Below, piece after piece: positions 27,085 through 36,503 of a stretch of DNA of 64,000 nucleotides. The position numbers and the translations under genes are program-made. How positions within the stretch are numbered: the stretch's first letter is position 1; every line of letters begins with the position of its first letter. Source of the stretch: an uncultured Chitinophagaceae bacterium (lineage in GTDB: Bacteria > Bacteroidota > Bacteroidia > Chitinophagales > Chitinophagaceae); the NCBI GenBank assembly GCA_937958995.1, contig CALGAP010000007.1, positions 496,001 to 560,000 on the forward strand, read 5' to 3'. Below the pieces are notes generated by a model. That model made no database searches, was not told the origin of the DNA, and saw only the letters and a list, made by a program, of their open reading frames with translations.

Positions 27085-28227
27085 TCATGCTAAAATTTGC
27101 CGGCTGATCACCAGCCTTTGTATCTCCGAAGTGCCCTCTCCTATCTCCATCAACTTGGCGTCGCGCAGGTAGCGCTCCACATGATAGTCTTTCATATATC
27201 CATATCCGCCGTGTATCTGTATAGCCTGGCTGGTTACACGCATCGCCATTTCTGAAGCAAACAATTTGGCCATCGACGCTTCTTTTCTAAAGGCCCGGTT
27301 ATTGTCTTTCAACCAGGCGGCCTTATACACCATGTTGCGCGCAATCTCAATCTCCATAGCCATATCGGCTAACTTGAATTGTATGGCCTGGAAGCCCGAC
27401 AAGGTCTGACCAAACTGCACCCTTTCTTTCGAATATTTTAATGCAGCATCAAATGCAGCCTGTGCAATTCCTACCGATAATGCGCCAATGGCAATGCGGC
27501 CGCCATCGAGCGTGTACAGAAATTGACTGAACCCTTTCGAAGGATCGCCCAGCAAATTTTTCTTCGGCACGCGCACGTTATCGAGAATAAGTTCGCAGGT
27601 ATTGCTTCCACGCAAGCCCATTTTCCGGTAATTGCTGGTGATGGTGAAACCGGGTGATTCGGTGGGAACAATTATGGCTGAAATAATATTTCTCCCGTCC
27701 GGTTGTTTTCCCGTGACCGCAGTGATCGTCACCGTACGCGCATAACCCGCGTTAGTGATCCAGCATTTGGCACCATTGATTACATACTCATCTCCATACG
27801 GCACGGCTTTTGTTTGTGTGCCGCCAGCATCTGAACCCGCATTGGGCTCAGTAAGACCAAAGGCGCCGAGCGCTTTGCCAGAAGCGAGCGGTACGAGAAA
27901 TTCCTGCTTTTGTTCTTCAGTGCCGAAATAATAGATTGGACAGGCACCGAGCGAAACAGCAGCCGCATAACTAAGTCCTGTGCTGCCGCAGGCGCGCCCG
28001 ATCTCTTCTACAGCAATGGCGTATGAAATGGTATCGCCACCCATGCCGCCATACTCTTTTGATATAGGTATGCCCAGCAATCCCAGCTCGCCCATTTTCC
28101 GAAATGTCTCTATAGGAAATCTCCCGGTAGTATCGAGTTCCTCCGCAAATGGAGCGACTTCTCTTTTTGCAAAATCCCTGACCATTTCGCGGGTCAGCTG
28201 TTGCTCCTGCGTTAATTCAAAGTTCAT
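27085..28227 (-). CDS. Acyl-CoA dehydrogenase
   Basis: The ATG at 28227 gives 380 residues (MNFELTQEQQ); the GTG at 28239 is less likely. FAD and substrate-binding motifs are present (AFGLTEPNAGSDAGG, CWITNAG, GLRGSNTCELILDNVRVP) and the C-terminal IGEGTSEIQRLVISRQ contains the catalytic Glu position of short- and medium-chain types. It introduces a double bond alpha,beta to CoA thioesters. It is followed by the acyl-CoA ligase gene at 24 bases and preceded by a 237-base gap containing a strong hairpin and an operator-like site. Confidence 0.92.
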   Translation of the reverse strand: MNFELTQEQQLTREMVRDFAKREVAPFAEELDTTGRFPIETFRKMGELGLLGIPISKEYGGMGGDTISYAIAVEEIGRACGSTGLSYAAAVSLGACPIYYFGTEEQKQEFLVPLASGKALGAFGLTEPNAGSDAGGTQTKAVPYGDEYVINGAKCWITNAGYARTVTITAVTGKQPDGRNIISAIIVPTESPGFTITSNYRKMGLRGSNTCELILDNVRVPKKNLLGDPSKGFSQFLYTLDGGRIAIGALSVGIAQAAFDAALKYSKERVQFGQTLSGFQAIQFKLADMAMEIEIARNMVYKAAWLKDNNRAFRKEASMAKLFASEMAMRVTSQAIQIHGGYGYMKDYHVERYLRDAKLMEIGEGTSEIQRLVISRQILA

Positions 28228-28271
28228 TGTCCACCTCACTCAATTTTTTTTCGGGATTGCTGCGAAAGGTT

Positions 28272-28298
28272 GCCGCCCGGGCGGTGTAACCGGGCGGC
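28272..28298. repeat. GC-rich 9-bp hairpin before the acyl-CoA dehydrogenase gene
   Basis: GCCGCCCGG (28272-28280) and CCGGGCGGC (28290-28298) are perfect inverted arms with a 9-base loop. No T-run follows on either strand, so a plain terminator is unlikely; a REP-like palindrome or mRNA-stabilising element is possible. Confidence 0.6.
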
Positions 28299-28455
28299 GT
28301 TGCCCTCAAAGCCTTCCGCAGTGCTTTCCCATACAACCAAACAAAAGCACAACTTGCTATTTGCCGTACAAAGTCCAGATTATGTTATAACCTGAAACCG
28401 CTAATGAAATTACTACCTTCAACTATTGATAGTAGGGAAAACGGCGAATAAATAT

Positions 28456-28471
28456 GCGAGAACGTTACCGA
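28456..28471 (-). promoter_or_regulatory. LacI-type operator, site 3
   Basis: GCGAGAACGTTACCGA. It overlaps the stop codon region of the Tat glycoside-hydrolase-like gene and lies about 230 bases before the acyl-CoA dehydrogenase start. It could govern the lower part of the minus-strand block. Confidence 0.65.
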
Positions 28472-30591
28472 GTGATTCGTCTTTGGATAGCGACAATTTT
28501 TCGATCGCCTTTTTTCATGTTGATAGCCTGTTTTTCATAGTTGAAACTGGCATTTTTCCAGGCAGCCAGCGTAGCTTTTCCCCTGCCGTTTTCAAACTCA
28601 CCACTCACTGTTACACCAGCCAATGTGGGGATATTGCCAAAACGGATTTTTCCTTGCCAGGGAATGCAGGCACAGAGATCCAGCCGTTGCCACCAGGTGG
28701 AAACAATATTCTCCAACAAAGATTGCGCAAAAAGACCATGCGTGGTCACATAAAAAGCAAGTGTGTTGCCGGTGGATTCGTAAAACTGTATAAGTTCAGG
28801 GTCGGCATATTTTGCGGGCAGGATATTGCTCCAGTCTTTTTTCCACGCCTCAGCATCATGCATGCGCGTGCTGGCCAGGATAAATTCACCCAGCGTGTGA
28901 CCTAAGAAACGTGGTTTACTGGCTTCTATCGTAATATCATACCTGAGCGTGTGCGCCTTTTGGTGCGCAGGATCTATCTTATCGCCAAGTGGCGTATGCA
29001 CCAGCGCAAACAACTGATCCGGGTGTTTTTGCTTGCTGAATGACGAAGAAGTCAAACCGGGATGATTCAAATACAAACCGTTCTCTGCCAACAGCGGTGC
29101 AAATGCGAAGCCGTCTCGCAGTATAGTTTGCATAACTCCGCTTTTGTCTAGTCCATAACCGACAGCAGTCTGCAACACATATTGAGCGCTTATAAGACCA
29201 GACAAATAATCGGGCTTATTGGTGCTACCTGATTCATCGAGACTGATACTGGGAACAATATGCATGTGCCAGCGGCCGTCGTTGCCTTTTTTAAGATGAG
29301 CGAGATAAAAGTTAGCGGCTTCTCTGATCAGCGGCACGGCGTATGTTTTTGTCCAACCACTATCATTGACCATGGTGGCCGTGTGATCAACAAGCCGTAC
29401 TAGTAATGCAGAGTTATAGACGGGATAATAGTAATGATTGGGCACCTCCGGTATATGATAGTCATTGGCCGTGCCATAGGGAAAAACGTGCGGCATGAAA
29501 ATGCCATCACTTTTCATTAATCGTTTGGTATAGACTTTCAATCCGTCAAATCGAGAATAATAGTATTCAATCCAACGGCGCGCGGCCGCCACGTGCCCGG
29601 TCATCAACAGCAGCAGGTGGCGGCAGGCCGAATCGAAAGGAAAGGGAAAGGGCCAGCCATTACCCACAAGTCCCGTCGGTGGTGAACAACCGAATCCATC
29701 GTCGTTGTGAGAATACAAGGTATAAGCCAGCGAGCGGACCCACACTTTTTGCGCGGCATCATCGGGCAGGTCGAGCCAGGCAGTTTGCTGCCAGACCTCG
29801 TGCCAGGCGTTTATGGTTTGTTGTAACGATTGCCCTTCGGAAATGCTTAAGTCGCCGTTAATGGCAACGAGTATTTCATTGCTACCTTGCCGCAATTTTA
29901 TCTTTAATCCATTTTCTGTCTTTTCCATCAGTGCACTGCTCCTTAACTGCAATACCGAATGGGCGTTCAGGCAACTGATAACGGCTTTATAAATATTTCC
30001 CTTGAGCTCGTCTTCAACCACCTGTTGCACTTGCTGATCATACATCACGGGCAACTGGCGGGGTATTTCGAGGATCACGTCAGGACAATTTCCCTTCACA
30101 TTGATGATGTAACCTGCCATGTCTCTTTGCACATTATCGATCCAGCAGGTGATGTTTATGGCAAAATCGTTGCCTGAAAATTTTGTGATTATAGTACCGT
30201 CATAAAACGACTGGTGCTGTTCATAAGCATTGACTGACGCTGGTTCATTTTCCCAATACAAAAATCCGGCAGGCAGTAAATAATCCGCGTTAAAGCGTCC
30301 GCGGATATGATGCTTCATATGTGTGAAGCGCGTGGCGCCGTGCAGACTGTAGGCAGTTTTTGCATGTGGCGACACATGCAATCCAAATGGGCCAGCACAG
30401 GTGCCCAGCCGGCCATTACCCTGGTAAAGCGCCAGCCAGGGCTTACCTTCAGCCGGTGGTGCCTTGCGCAAGATGTCGCCACGCTCAATAATTTCTTTCA
30501 TACCGGCAGACGAACTGGCAAATAAGTTCTCGCCCGCCAATGTCACCAGCCCCAGGCCAATAGTGTTTTGGATGAATTGTCTGCGTTTCAT
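28465..30591 (-). CDS. Tat-exported helical (alpha/alpha-toroid) glycoside-hydrolase-like protein
   Basis: A 708-residue protein with a Tat-like signal (MKRRQFIQNTIGLGLVTLAG). About residues 35-270 look like a beta-sandwich (GNGRLGTCAGPFGLHVS...), and about 290-600 form a helical domain of the type found in six-hairpin glycosidases (YTLYSHNDDGFGCSPPTGLVGNGWPFPFPFDSACRHLLLLMTG). This layout recalls GH65/GH95-like enzymes (clan GH-L), but I cannot assign a family. The position of catalytic acids is unsure. It follows the PVC protein C gene by 43 bases. Confidence 0.7.
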   Translation of the reverse strand: MKRRQFIQNTIGLGLVTLAGENLFASSSAGMKEIIERGDILRKAPPAEGKPWLALYQGNGRLGTCAGPFGLHVSPHAKTAYSLHGATRFTHMKHHIRGRFNADYLLPAGFLYWENEPASVNAYEQHQSFYDGTIITKFSGNDFAINITCWIDNVQRDMAGYIINVKGNCPDVILEIPRQLPVMYDQQVQQVVEDELKGNIYKAVISCLNAHSVLQLRSSALMEKTENGLKIKLRQGSNEILVAINGDLSISEGQSLQQTINAWHEVWQQTAWLDLPDDAAQKVWVRSLAYTLYSHNDDGFGCSPPTGLVGNGWPFPFPFDSACRHLLLLMTGHVAAARRWIEYYYSRFDGLKVYTKRLMKSDGIFMPHVFPYGTANDYHIPEVPNHYYYPVYNSALLVRLVDHTATMVNDSGWTKTYAVPLIREAANFYLAHLKKGNDGRWHMHIVPSISLDESGSTNKPDYLSGLISAQYVLQTAVGYGLDKSGVMQTILRDGFAFAPLLAENGLYLNHPGLTSSSFSKQKHPDQLFALVHTPLGDKIDPAHQKAHTLRYDITIEASKPRFLGHTLGEFILASTRMHDAEAWKKDWSNILPAKYADPELIQFYESTGNTLAFYVTTHGLFAQSLLENIVSTWWQRLDLCACIPWQGKIRFGNIPTLAGVTVSGEFENGRGKATLAAWKNASFNYEKQAINMKKGDRKIVAIQRRITR

Positions 30592-30634
30592 TGTTCACCT
30601 TGTTTCGATTGGTTGTTGCGGTTAAAGTTTTTCT

Positions 30635-32908
30635 TCACTTTTGCAGTTCCTCCATAGTGAAAGTCTTCTGCCTACCTTCATATTTGCGTCTCACGCGGCC
30701 AACATCTGTTGGCTGCACTTCCGATGTCTTATTGCCCCAGGCATTGCGGATAAAACTCATCAGCTGCGCTATTTCCTCATCCGATATATCCTTGTAATTT
30801 CCTATACCCGGCATGTCACCCGCTATTTCGGGCGCTTTATATAGTTTGCCACTTACCTCGATGGGTCCGGTCAAACCATACAATACAATCGCGAGCAGCT
30901 TATCCTTATCGCCGGTTACCCATTCGGAGCGATTCAGAGGCGGCGCCAGCGATGCCATACCATTGCCATCGCCACCGTGGCAGGTCTGGCAGATGGCCTG
31001 ATATAGTGCAGCACCTTCGGGATATTTTTTCATCAACGCCTTATGATTGGCATCTTGCTTCGATTGATTGATATTGGCCAGGAGTTGGTTGAGGTTTCGG
31101 TATAATACCAGGTTCGTGTCCGTAATTTTCTTAAGTAGTTCCGCTTCTCTCCCTTCAAAATTGTTCAGTATAGCATCGGCGACGTACTTATTGTTCGCCA
31201 ACTTTTTTACGGCGGTGGCCAATAAAGCTTCAGCAGCGGACTTATCAAATTTTCGGATATATCCGGCAACATATACCACGGTGGGCGCTGACAGAGAATC
31301 ATTTTGCAACAATTCATTCAAAGTTGCCAGGATGCGGCGGTAATTGTTTTTATTCATCGCTTCGGGCAATACCGCCAGCGCTTGAGTGCGAATTTGATGA
31401 TCGGTTTGCTGTAGCAATGGGAGGATATCATTCGCATTCAAAGCGCCAAATTGTTGCAAAGTCCACATAGCAAGAACCAGCGCGAAAGGCTTGTCGTAAG
31501 CAGAAAGAAACCGGCGCAGTTCAGGAACTGCCCCCGTCATCTTTTTATCAATAATCTGTTGCTGCGCTTTTTCGCGCAGCCAGCCATTGGCATGTTCAAA
31601 TAATTTCACCAGCGAAGCCGCATCGGTTGGCAATACTACGGGCAGTGCTTTCTTTCCCTTCGGCACAATACGATAGATGCGCCCGCAATTCAGTGGCTGC
31701 GTCAGAGCGCGCTCGCGGATCTCATTTTTTAAGTAATCAGTGAGATATGTTTTATGTTGGATGATGCCTCTGTACATATCCAGGAGATAAAGCGCGCCAT
31801 CGGGACCATTATATGCATTCACGGGCCGGAAACGTTCGTCGGTGCTGGCCAGGAACTCCTTACCCTGGTATGCCTGCTGCCCCACCAAATCGTAACCATT
31901 TTCGTATATAATATTTCTTTTCACGAGGTTGGCGGAGGGCTCGGGCACAAACGCATTTCCATAATAGTCGTCTCCAAAAAGATGGCCTCTGTAGATCAGC
32001 GGACCGCAGGCGGCGGTGAAATTGACAAGGCGAAGACTGCTGTCGAGTATGCCCTTCATATAGGCCCTGTTCACGCCTGTGGTGGCACGGGCAGGATACA
32101 CGCGGTTGTCTGCCACGATCTTTTCATTATAACCGTTGACCTTCTTCTGGTTCTCATTGGCTGCACCAAAGGCAGGGAAAAAATAATCGCCTAGCACATT
32201 GGCGGAATTGTGATTGTAAAAAAGCCTGCCATAATCATCGTTGGATATGCCCCATTGCCCGCGGAAGACTGTCTTTTCTCTCAGCCAACTATTCCCTTGC
32301 TTTTTATACCGCACCGATGATTTGGCATTGTATATCCAGTTGTCAATATTCCGCAGCAGTCCATTCGGCTGGTGCTCCACATTGCCGCCTTCTGCATATT
32401 TTTCATCAACTAATATTTTATTTCCTGCTTTATCGCCGTTACGTTCCACAAACCATAATCGCGGAGGCTCGGCAACCAGCACGCCATTTTCGATAAGACA
32501 TATTGCGCGCGGCAACACCAGTGAGTCCAGGAACACCTTCCGCATATCGGCTTTTCCGTCGCCGTCGGTATCTTCGAGTATTACGATCTTGCCGGTCGGC
32601 AAATCTTCGCCGCTGCCGATGGTATCGGGCATATAGCCGGTCATTTCCACTACCCACATGCGCGCGTGCTCATCAAATGTCATGGCTACCGGAGCCACCA
32701 CCAGGGGTTCCGCTGCCACCAACTCCACGGTAAAGCCTTCTTCCACGCGCATATGTTTCAGCGATTCTTCCGGCGATAACGCAGGTGATTGCGCAAACTC
32801 TCTCCTGATAGCCAGCGAATCTTTTTGCGCAGGGTCAGCATCATCGCCGCTGCCACAGGAGTAGCAGCCAATAATAATCAATAATGAACTCAGCAGCTTC
32901 CTAACCAT
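30635..32908 (-). CDS. PVC-type propeller/cytochrome c lipoprotein (copy C)
   Basis: The start at 32908 gives a leader MVRKLLSSLLIIIGCYSC and 757 residues; the upstream extension is non-coding-like. A PVC-type propeller (about 45-400: GFTVELVAAEPLVVAPVAMTFDEHARMWVVEM, DTDGDGKAD), a short HEAT-like part and a cytochrome c domain (CQTCHGGDGNG near 638, axial Met in AGDMPGIG). This form is shorter than copies A, B and D and lacks the GxxxxG-type C-terminal extension they share. The start shares one base with the permease stop (TAATG). Confidence 0.88.
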   Translation of the reverse strand: MVRKLLSSLLIIIGCYSCGSGDDADPAQKDSLAIRREFAQSPALSPEESLKHMRVEEGFTVELVAAEPLVVAPVAMTFDEHARMWVVEMTGYMPDTIGSGEDLPTGKIVILEDTDGDGKADMRKVFLDSLVLPRAICLIENGVLVAEPPRLWFVERNGDKAGNKILVDEKYAEGGNVEHQPNGLLRNIDNWIYNAKSSVRYKKQGNSWLREKTVFRGQWGISNDDYGRLFYNHNSANVLGDYFFPAFGAANENQKKVNGYNEKIVADNRVYPARATTGVNRAYMKGILDSSLRLVNFTAACGPLIYRGHLFGDDYYGNAFVPEPSANLVKRNIIYENGYDLVGQQAYQGKEFLASTDERFRPVNAYNGPDGALYLLDMYRGIIQHKTYLTDYLKNEIRERALTQPLNCGRIYRIVPKGKKALPVVLPTDAASLVKLFEHANGWLREKAQQQIIDKKMTGAVPELRRFLSAYDKPFALVLAMWTLQQFGALNANDILPLLQQTDHQIRTQALAVLPEAMNKNNYRRILATLNELLQNDSLSAPTVVYVAGYIRKFDKSAAEALLATAVKKLANNKYVADAILNNFEGREAELLKKITDTNLVLYRNLNQLLANINQSKQDANHKALMKKYPEGAALYQAICQTCHGGDGNGMASLAPPLNRSEWVTGDKDKLLAIVLYGLTGPIEVSGKLYKAPEIAGDMPGIGNYKDISDEEIAQLMSFIRNAWGNKTSEVQPTDVGRVRRKYEGRQKTFTMEELQK

Positions 32909-34206
32909 TAATAAATTTTTTCCGATGCGGCAGGCATGGGGGCGCCAGATTTTCTCTTTTTCATAAATGAAAACACTTTGTTCTGCACCAGTGGTTTTGC
33001 CCAAATGCCCACGCTGAAAACATAACTGAAACTGAGATATAAGAATGCCATACCGGTCTTGAGATTGAAAAGATCGCCGAGCCAGCCGATAATCAGCGGA
33101 ATCACTGCACCACCGGCAATGCCAGTGATCAATATGCCCGATAAAGAACCATGATGCACTCTCACCGAATTCAGCGAAAGAGAAAGTATGACCGGCCACA
33201 TTACTGAAGCAAAAAATCCGATGGATGGCAAAGCGTAAAGGGCGGCCTGTTTGCCTCCAAACAAGGCGATAGTAAGACAAATCATGGCCGCAGCAGTAAA
33301 TGCCTGCAGCACTTTTCTGCCATCAAACATTCTTACCAACAACAATCCTGCAAAGGTGCCGATGGTCATAAGTCCCCAAAACCACGACACAGCCTGCGCG
33401 CCGGTAGTTTGTGGGTCGTAGCCGTGATATTCGGCGAGAAATTTCGAAGTCCAGTTAGCCGTACCTTGCTCGGAACCCACATAGAAAAAAATGCCGAAGA
33501 AGAACAGTATCACCGAACGTTTTTTCAACAATTGTCCATAGGTGCGCCAGGCCCCGGCTTTCTCGTCTTCCTTCAAGTCAACGGCAGGGAATTTGAAAAA
33601 CAGGATCACCACCACCATCATCAGCGAAATGGCGGCAAAGATCCAGTACAGCGAAATCCAGTTGAGCCCGGGTGGTATAACAGGAGATAACAGGCTGGTG
33701 ATGAAATTACCTTGAGGTCCTGGCACGGTAATCCATGAATACACCAGCGGACTAATGAATGATGCGAGACCGAAAAACAGTTGCCCCATTACTGAATAGA
33801 ACGCCAGGTTTTCTTCCCCGCCCGCTGTGCGAAGCAAAGGATTTATCACTACCTGTAGCATGGCCATACCCGCGCCAATCATGAAGAGCGAGAGAATGGC
33901 CATAAGGTAGCCGGGAAATACCGCAAACAACAAAGCGCCGCTGCAGGCAATGGTAAAGGCCAGCAGCATTACTTTTTTCTCGCCATACTTCTCTACGAGC
34001 ATGCCAGCGGGAATACTCATCAGACCGTAGGCAAGAAAAAATGAAAATGGCAATAAGGCCACCATGGTAAGACTCAGCCTGAAGTCTTCGATGATTTCCG
34101 GCACCAATGGACCGATGATATTACTCAGTAAAGAGATCACAAAAAAGGTGAGCAATACCAGGAATACCAGCGAATAGCTTTTTGTTGTGGCGGGTTTATG
34201 AGTCAT
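32908..34206 (-). CDS. FHS-type MFS sugar transporter (second)
   Basis: The ATG at 34206 gives 432 residues with 12 membrane segments (SLVFLVLLTFFVISLLSNIIGPLVP, GAGMAMLQVVINPLLRTAGGEENLAF). It resembles the L-fucose permease branch. It overlaps the small protein gene upstream by 11 bases and the cytochrome protein downstream by one. It would bring a product of the GH109-like and other enzymes to the kinase and NagB-family enzyme of the same operon (inference). Confidence 0.87.
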   Translation of the reverse strand: MTHKPATTKSYSLVFLVLLTFFVISLLSNIIGPLVPEIIEDFRLSLTMVALLPFSFFLAYGLMSIPAGMLVEKYGEKKVMLLAFTIACSGALLFAVFPGYLMAILSLFMIGAGMAMLQVVINPLLRTAGGEENLAFYSVMGQLFFGLASFISPLVYSWITVPGPQGNFITSLLSPVIPPGLNWISLYWIFAAISLMMVVVILFFKFPAVDLKEDEKAGAWRTYGQLLKKRSVILFFFGIFFYVGSEQGTANWTSKFLAEYHGYDPQTTGAQAVSWFWGLMTIGTFAGLLLVRMFDGRKVLQAFTAAAMICLTIALFGGKQAALYALPSIGFFASVMWPVILSLSLNSVRVHHGSLSGILITGIAGGAVIPLIIGWLGDLFNLKTGMAFLYLSFSYVFSVGIWAKPLVQNKVFSFMKKRKSGAPMPAASEKIY

Positions 34207-34507
34207 AAGGCCGGTAAATTTCAGTGTAGGTCCCAACAATATATTTCACCTGCGTTTGGTACAGGTCTTCGTGTGTGGAATCGGTAAGATAAAATGCCTG
34301 TGCGCGCTGCGCCTCTTCCAGTGTATCGAAATCGCACTCCCAGATCAGGGTGTTAGATGGTTCTCGGCCGCTGCAGGGAATGTACCGTTTACCAATGGGC
34401 ACGCCGGTCGTATTCTTCTCAAAGGCTTCAAACTGCTTCTCGATAGCCAGGTATTCCCGGGCAAATTCCTGCTTAAAAGTTTGTACAAACCTGAGTTTAT
34501 AGCTCAT
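34196..34507 (-). CDS. Small protein, possibly a dimeric alpha/beta-barrel (mutarotase/NIPSNAP-like)
   Basis: A 103-residue cytoplasmic protein without signal. It starts MSYKLRFVQTFKQEFAREYLAIEKQFEAFE and has a central IWECDFDTLEEAQRAQAFYL; the beta-alpha-beta pattern fits the dimeric ferredoxin-like (Dabb/NIPSNAP) fold. An epimerase or mutarotase role is a guess. It overlaps the PfkB kinase stop by 4 bases (ATGA) and the permease start by 11, so it is a real member of the operon. Confidence 0.6.
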   Translation of the reverse strand: MSYKLRFVQTFKQEFAREYLAIEKQFEAFEKNTTGVPIGKRYIPCSGREPSNTLIWECDFDTLEEAQRAQAFYLTDSTHEDLYQTQVKYIVGTYTEIYRPYDS

Positions 34508-35613
34508 ACCATTTCGTCTTTGAAAAGTTTCAGAAAATTTTCACTGGCCTGCAGGGCATTTCCCTTTATAGAACTGTATAGCAACTTCGCGTCGGCTTCG
34601 GGATGAATAGTGTGCACGCTGTTTACCGAAAGTCCTGCCAGCAGGGTGCCAAGTTCGATAGCGCTGCGCAAGGGCGTTTGCCCAAACCATTTGTCGTCAA
34701 CGCCTTTTGTCAATGGTAACCCGCAACACAAACCTGCGACGGTTCCCGCCAGGTAGGCATCACCAGCACCCGCTGTGGAAGCTGCCGGAATCTTTAAGGC
34801 AGGCACAAACTCCAGGGCGCCGCCGGCATAACAATAACTCCCATCTTTGCCATCAGTAATCAGCACAATGATGTTCGGGTTAGTGGCGATGAGTGATTGA
34901 ACACAGCGTTCAACAATTTTTGCCGATGACACCTGCTCGTCACTGATCTTTGCCATGGCCCGGGCTTCGTCTATGTTTACAGATAGCAAATCTGTTAGTG
35001 CAACACCATTCATTTTCTGAAATTGCTCTGCCTCGGCAGACAATACACAGGCCACGTTAAAAGCTCCCCTCTTACGGCCATACTCCAGCAACCTGATCCT
35101 TGACACGATCGGCACTTCGGGAGCGGTAATTATCAGCTCTTTTTTGTCAACGTAGTTATAGTCTGAGAAAAAGCTTTCGATACATTGTGGCATCACACGA
35201 CTACTGGCGCTGTTGTCGGCAGTGATGTTGCCGCCGCTCTTATCCGGATATTGAAAACAGACACTAAACAAAGTGCTTTTTTCTTCGATCATCTCTACAT
35301 GTTCTGTATCCATGCCCGCGGCCTCCATTTCGCGCAGCAATCCCTTGCCTATTTCATCGCTCCCCACGGCGCCGATGGGAATCACTTTCACCGGCCCGCC
35401 GCGCGAAGCGCCGAGCAAAACGGAGAGGTAGTGAAGAATGATATGTTGCTTGCAATAGTCGCGGTAAGGATGCAGGGTGGCAGCTCGGCTTTCACTTCTG
35501 CCTAATGTATGATCGCCCTTGAGGGAAAAGAATATGCCTGAGCCTATGCCGCCTGTGCCAATGATCTGTGTGTAACGAAAGCCATCTGCATCTATGGGTC
35601 TGAGACTAGTCAT
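34504..35613 (-). CDS. PfkB-family carbohydrate kinase
   Basis: The ATG at 35613 gives 369 residues (MTSLRPIDADGFRYTQIIGTGGIGSG); the 70-residue upstream extension is rejected because it overlaps the previous gene and reads as out-of-frame. The C-terminal PfkB signature STAGAGDAYLAGTVAG holds the catalytic Asp285 (GAGD). It would phosphorylate a hexose, hexosamine or ketose released in this pathway. It is coupled by 4-base overlaps to the NagB-like gene upstream and the small protein downstream. Confidence 0.88.
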   Translation of the reverse strand: MTSLRPIDADGFRYTQIIGTGGIGSGIFFSLKGDHTLGRSESRAATLHPYRDYCKQHIILHYLSVLLGASRGGPVKVIPIGAVGSDEIGKGLLREMEAAGMDTEHVEMIEEKSTLFSVCFQYPDKSGGNITADNSASSRVMPQCIESFFSDYNYVDKKELIITAPEVPIVSRIRLLEYGRKRGAFNVACVLSAEAEQFQKMNGVALTDLLSVNIDEARAMAKISDEQVSSAKIVERCVQSLIATNPNIIVLITDGKDGSYCYAGGALEFVPALKIPAASTAGAGDAYLAGTVAGLCCGLPLTKGVDDKWFGQTPLRSAIELGTLLAGLSVNSVHTIHPEADAKLLYSSIKGNALQASENFLKLFKDEMV

Positions 35614-36503
35614 GCATTTATTCCTCCAAATTTCCAATCGGGGTTCTCCGCAATGGGATGCGTCGCTGTCTCGCGCGTAGCCGTAATGATGGCGTCGGGA
35701 TGCGACTGCAGCAAGGTGATGGGATATTCGGCTGTCTCGGCGGAGAACAACGCCACTCGTAATGCTGTTTGCTTCCAGGCACCGGTATCGCTGAAGAGGC
35801 GTACTTTCTTCGCCGAGAGGCACTCCTTCAATCCAAGCGTGATGGACATAGGCGGTACAAACTGGTAAGCTCCGCCATAGCTGCGTTGCGCAAGCGCAAT
35901 GATGGTATCCCAGTTATTTTCCTGTATTCTCAACTCCGAGTTGCGCAATTGCTCAATCGTGATATTACTGTACGGATGCCTTCTTGCCTGGTTGTAGGCA
36001 ATATGTCCATCCTGTCCCCAGCCTCCGAGTGTAATATCAATCGGCGCTTCATTGACCATTGTCTTGATGGTATCGATCAGTGCGGGTTCGGGAAAAATGC
36101 GCTGGTGCTCAGGAACCGCCAGTTCAGGAACTATACCTCCATAGAAATGCTTTTCCATGAAGGTTCTGAAATTATATGGATCATCTTTTGCCAGCAGCCT
36201 GCCCTGCCAGTCGAGACATTCATCCATATGAAAAATGGTGACATTCTTCAAAGAAATCTTTTCTTCATTCACCATACGCGTGAAAGGTGCATACCAGCAT
36301 TTTGGTCCGCAGGGAATAATGGCGCGGAAATTTTTTCCTTCTGCATTTTTGATTTCATCCACCAGTTCGCGCGCCATCAGTTCTCCCATCTCATTTGAAT
36401 CATTCGTGAGACGAAAAGGAATTTTCAGATGGGGGTGATTCACCAGCTGTTCAACCGGCACACTGCACCAGCGGTAAAGGTCCTGTATGTTGATATCGCT
36501 CAT
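35610..36503 (-). CDS. NagB-family sugar isomerase/deaminase (second, diverged)
   Basis: The ATG at 36503 gives 297 residues. The NagB-type sites are present: FHMDECLDW with Asp94 (equivalent to Asp72 of E. coli NagB) and GGWGQDGHIAYNQ with Asp165 and His167. It is longer and more diverged than the second nagB at 46.5 kb and keeps the DGH motif in place of NGH. An alternative hexosamine or galactosamine-6-phosphate isomerase is likely, but a lactonase cannot be excluded. It overlaps the genes on both sides by 4 bases. Confidence 0.8.
   Translation of the reverse strand: MSDINIQDLYRWCSVPVEQLVNHPHLKIPFRLTNDSNEMGELMARELVDEIKNAEGKNFRAIIPCGPKCWYAPFTRMVNEEKISLKNVTIFHMDECLDWQGRLLAKDDPYNFRTFMEKHFYGGIVPELAVPEHQRIFPEPALIDTIKTMVNEAPIDITLGGWGQDGHIAYNQARRHPYSNITIEQLRNSELRIQENNWDTIIALAQRSYGGAYQFVPPMSITLGLKECLSAKKVRLFSDTGAWKQTALRVALFSAETAEYPITLLQSHPDAIITATRETATHPIAENPDWKFGGINA

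Noticed and set aside
30635..33280. The longer form of PVC protein C starting at 33280
   Set aside because: The first 124 residues overlap the permease gene out of frame and do not look like a signal; the lipoprotein start at 32908 is better.
35614..35823. The 70-residue N-terminal extension of the PfkB kinase
   Set aside because: It lies inside the NagB-like gene in another frame, and the ATG at 35613 forms an ATGA overlap.
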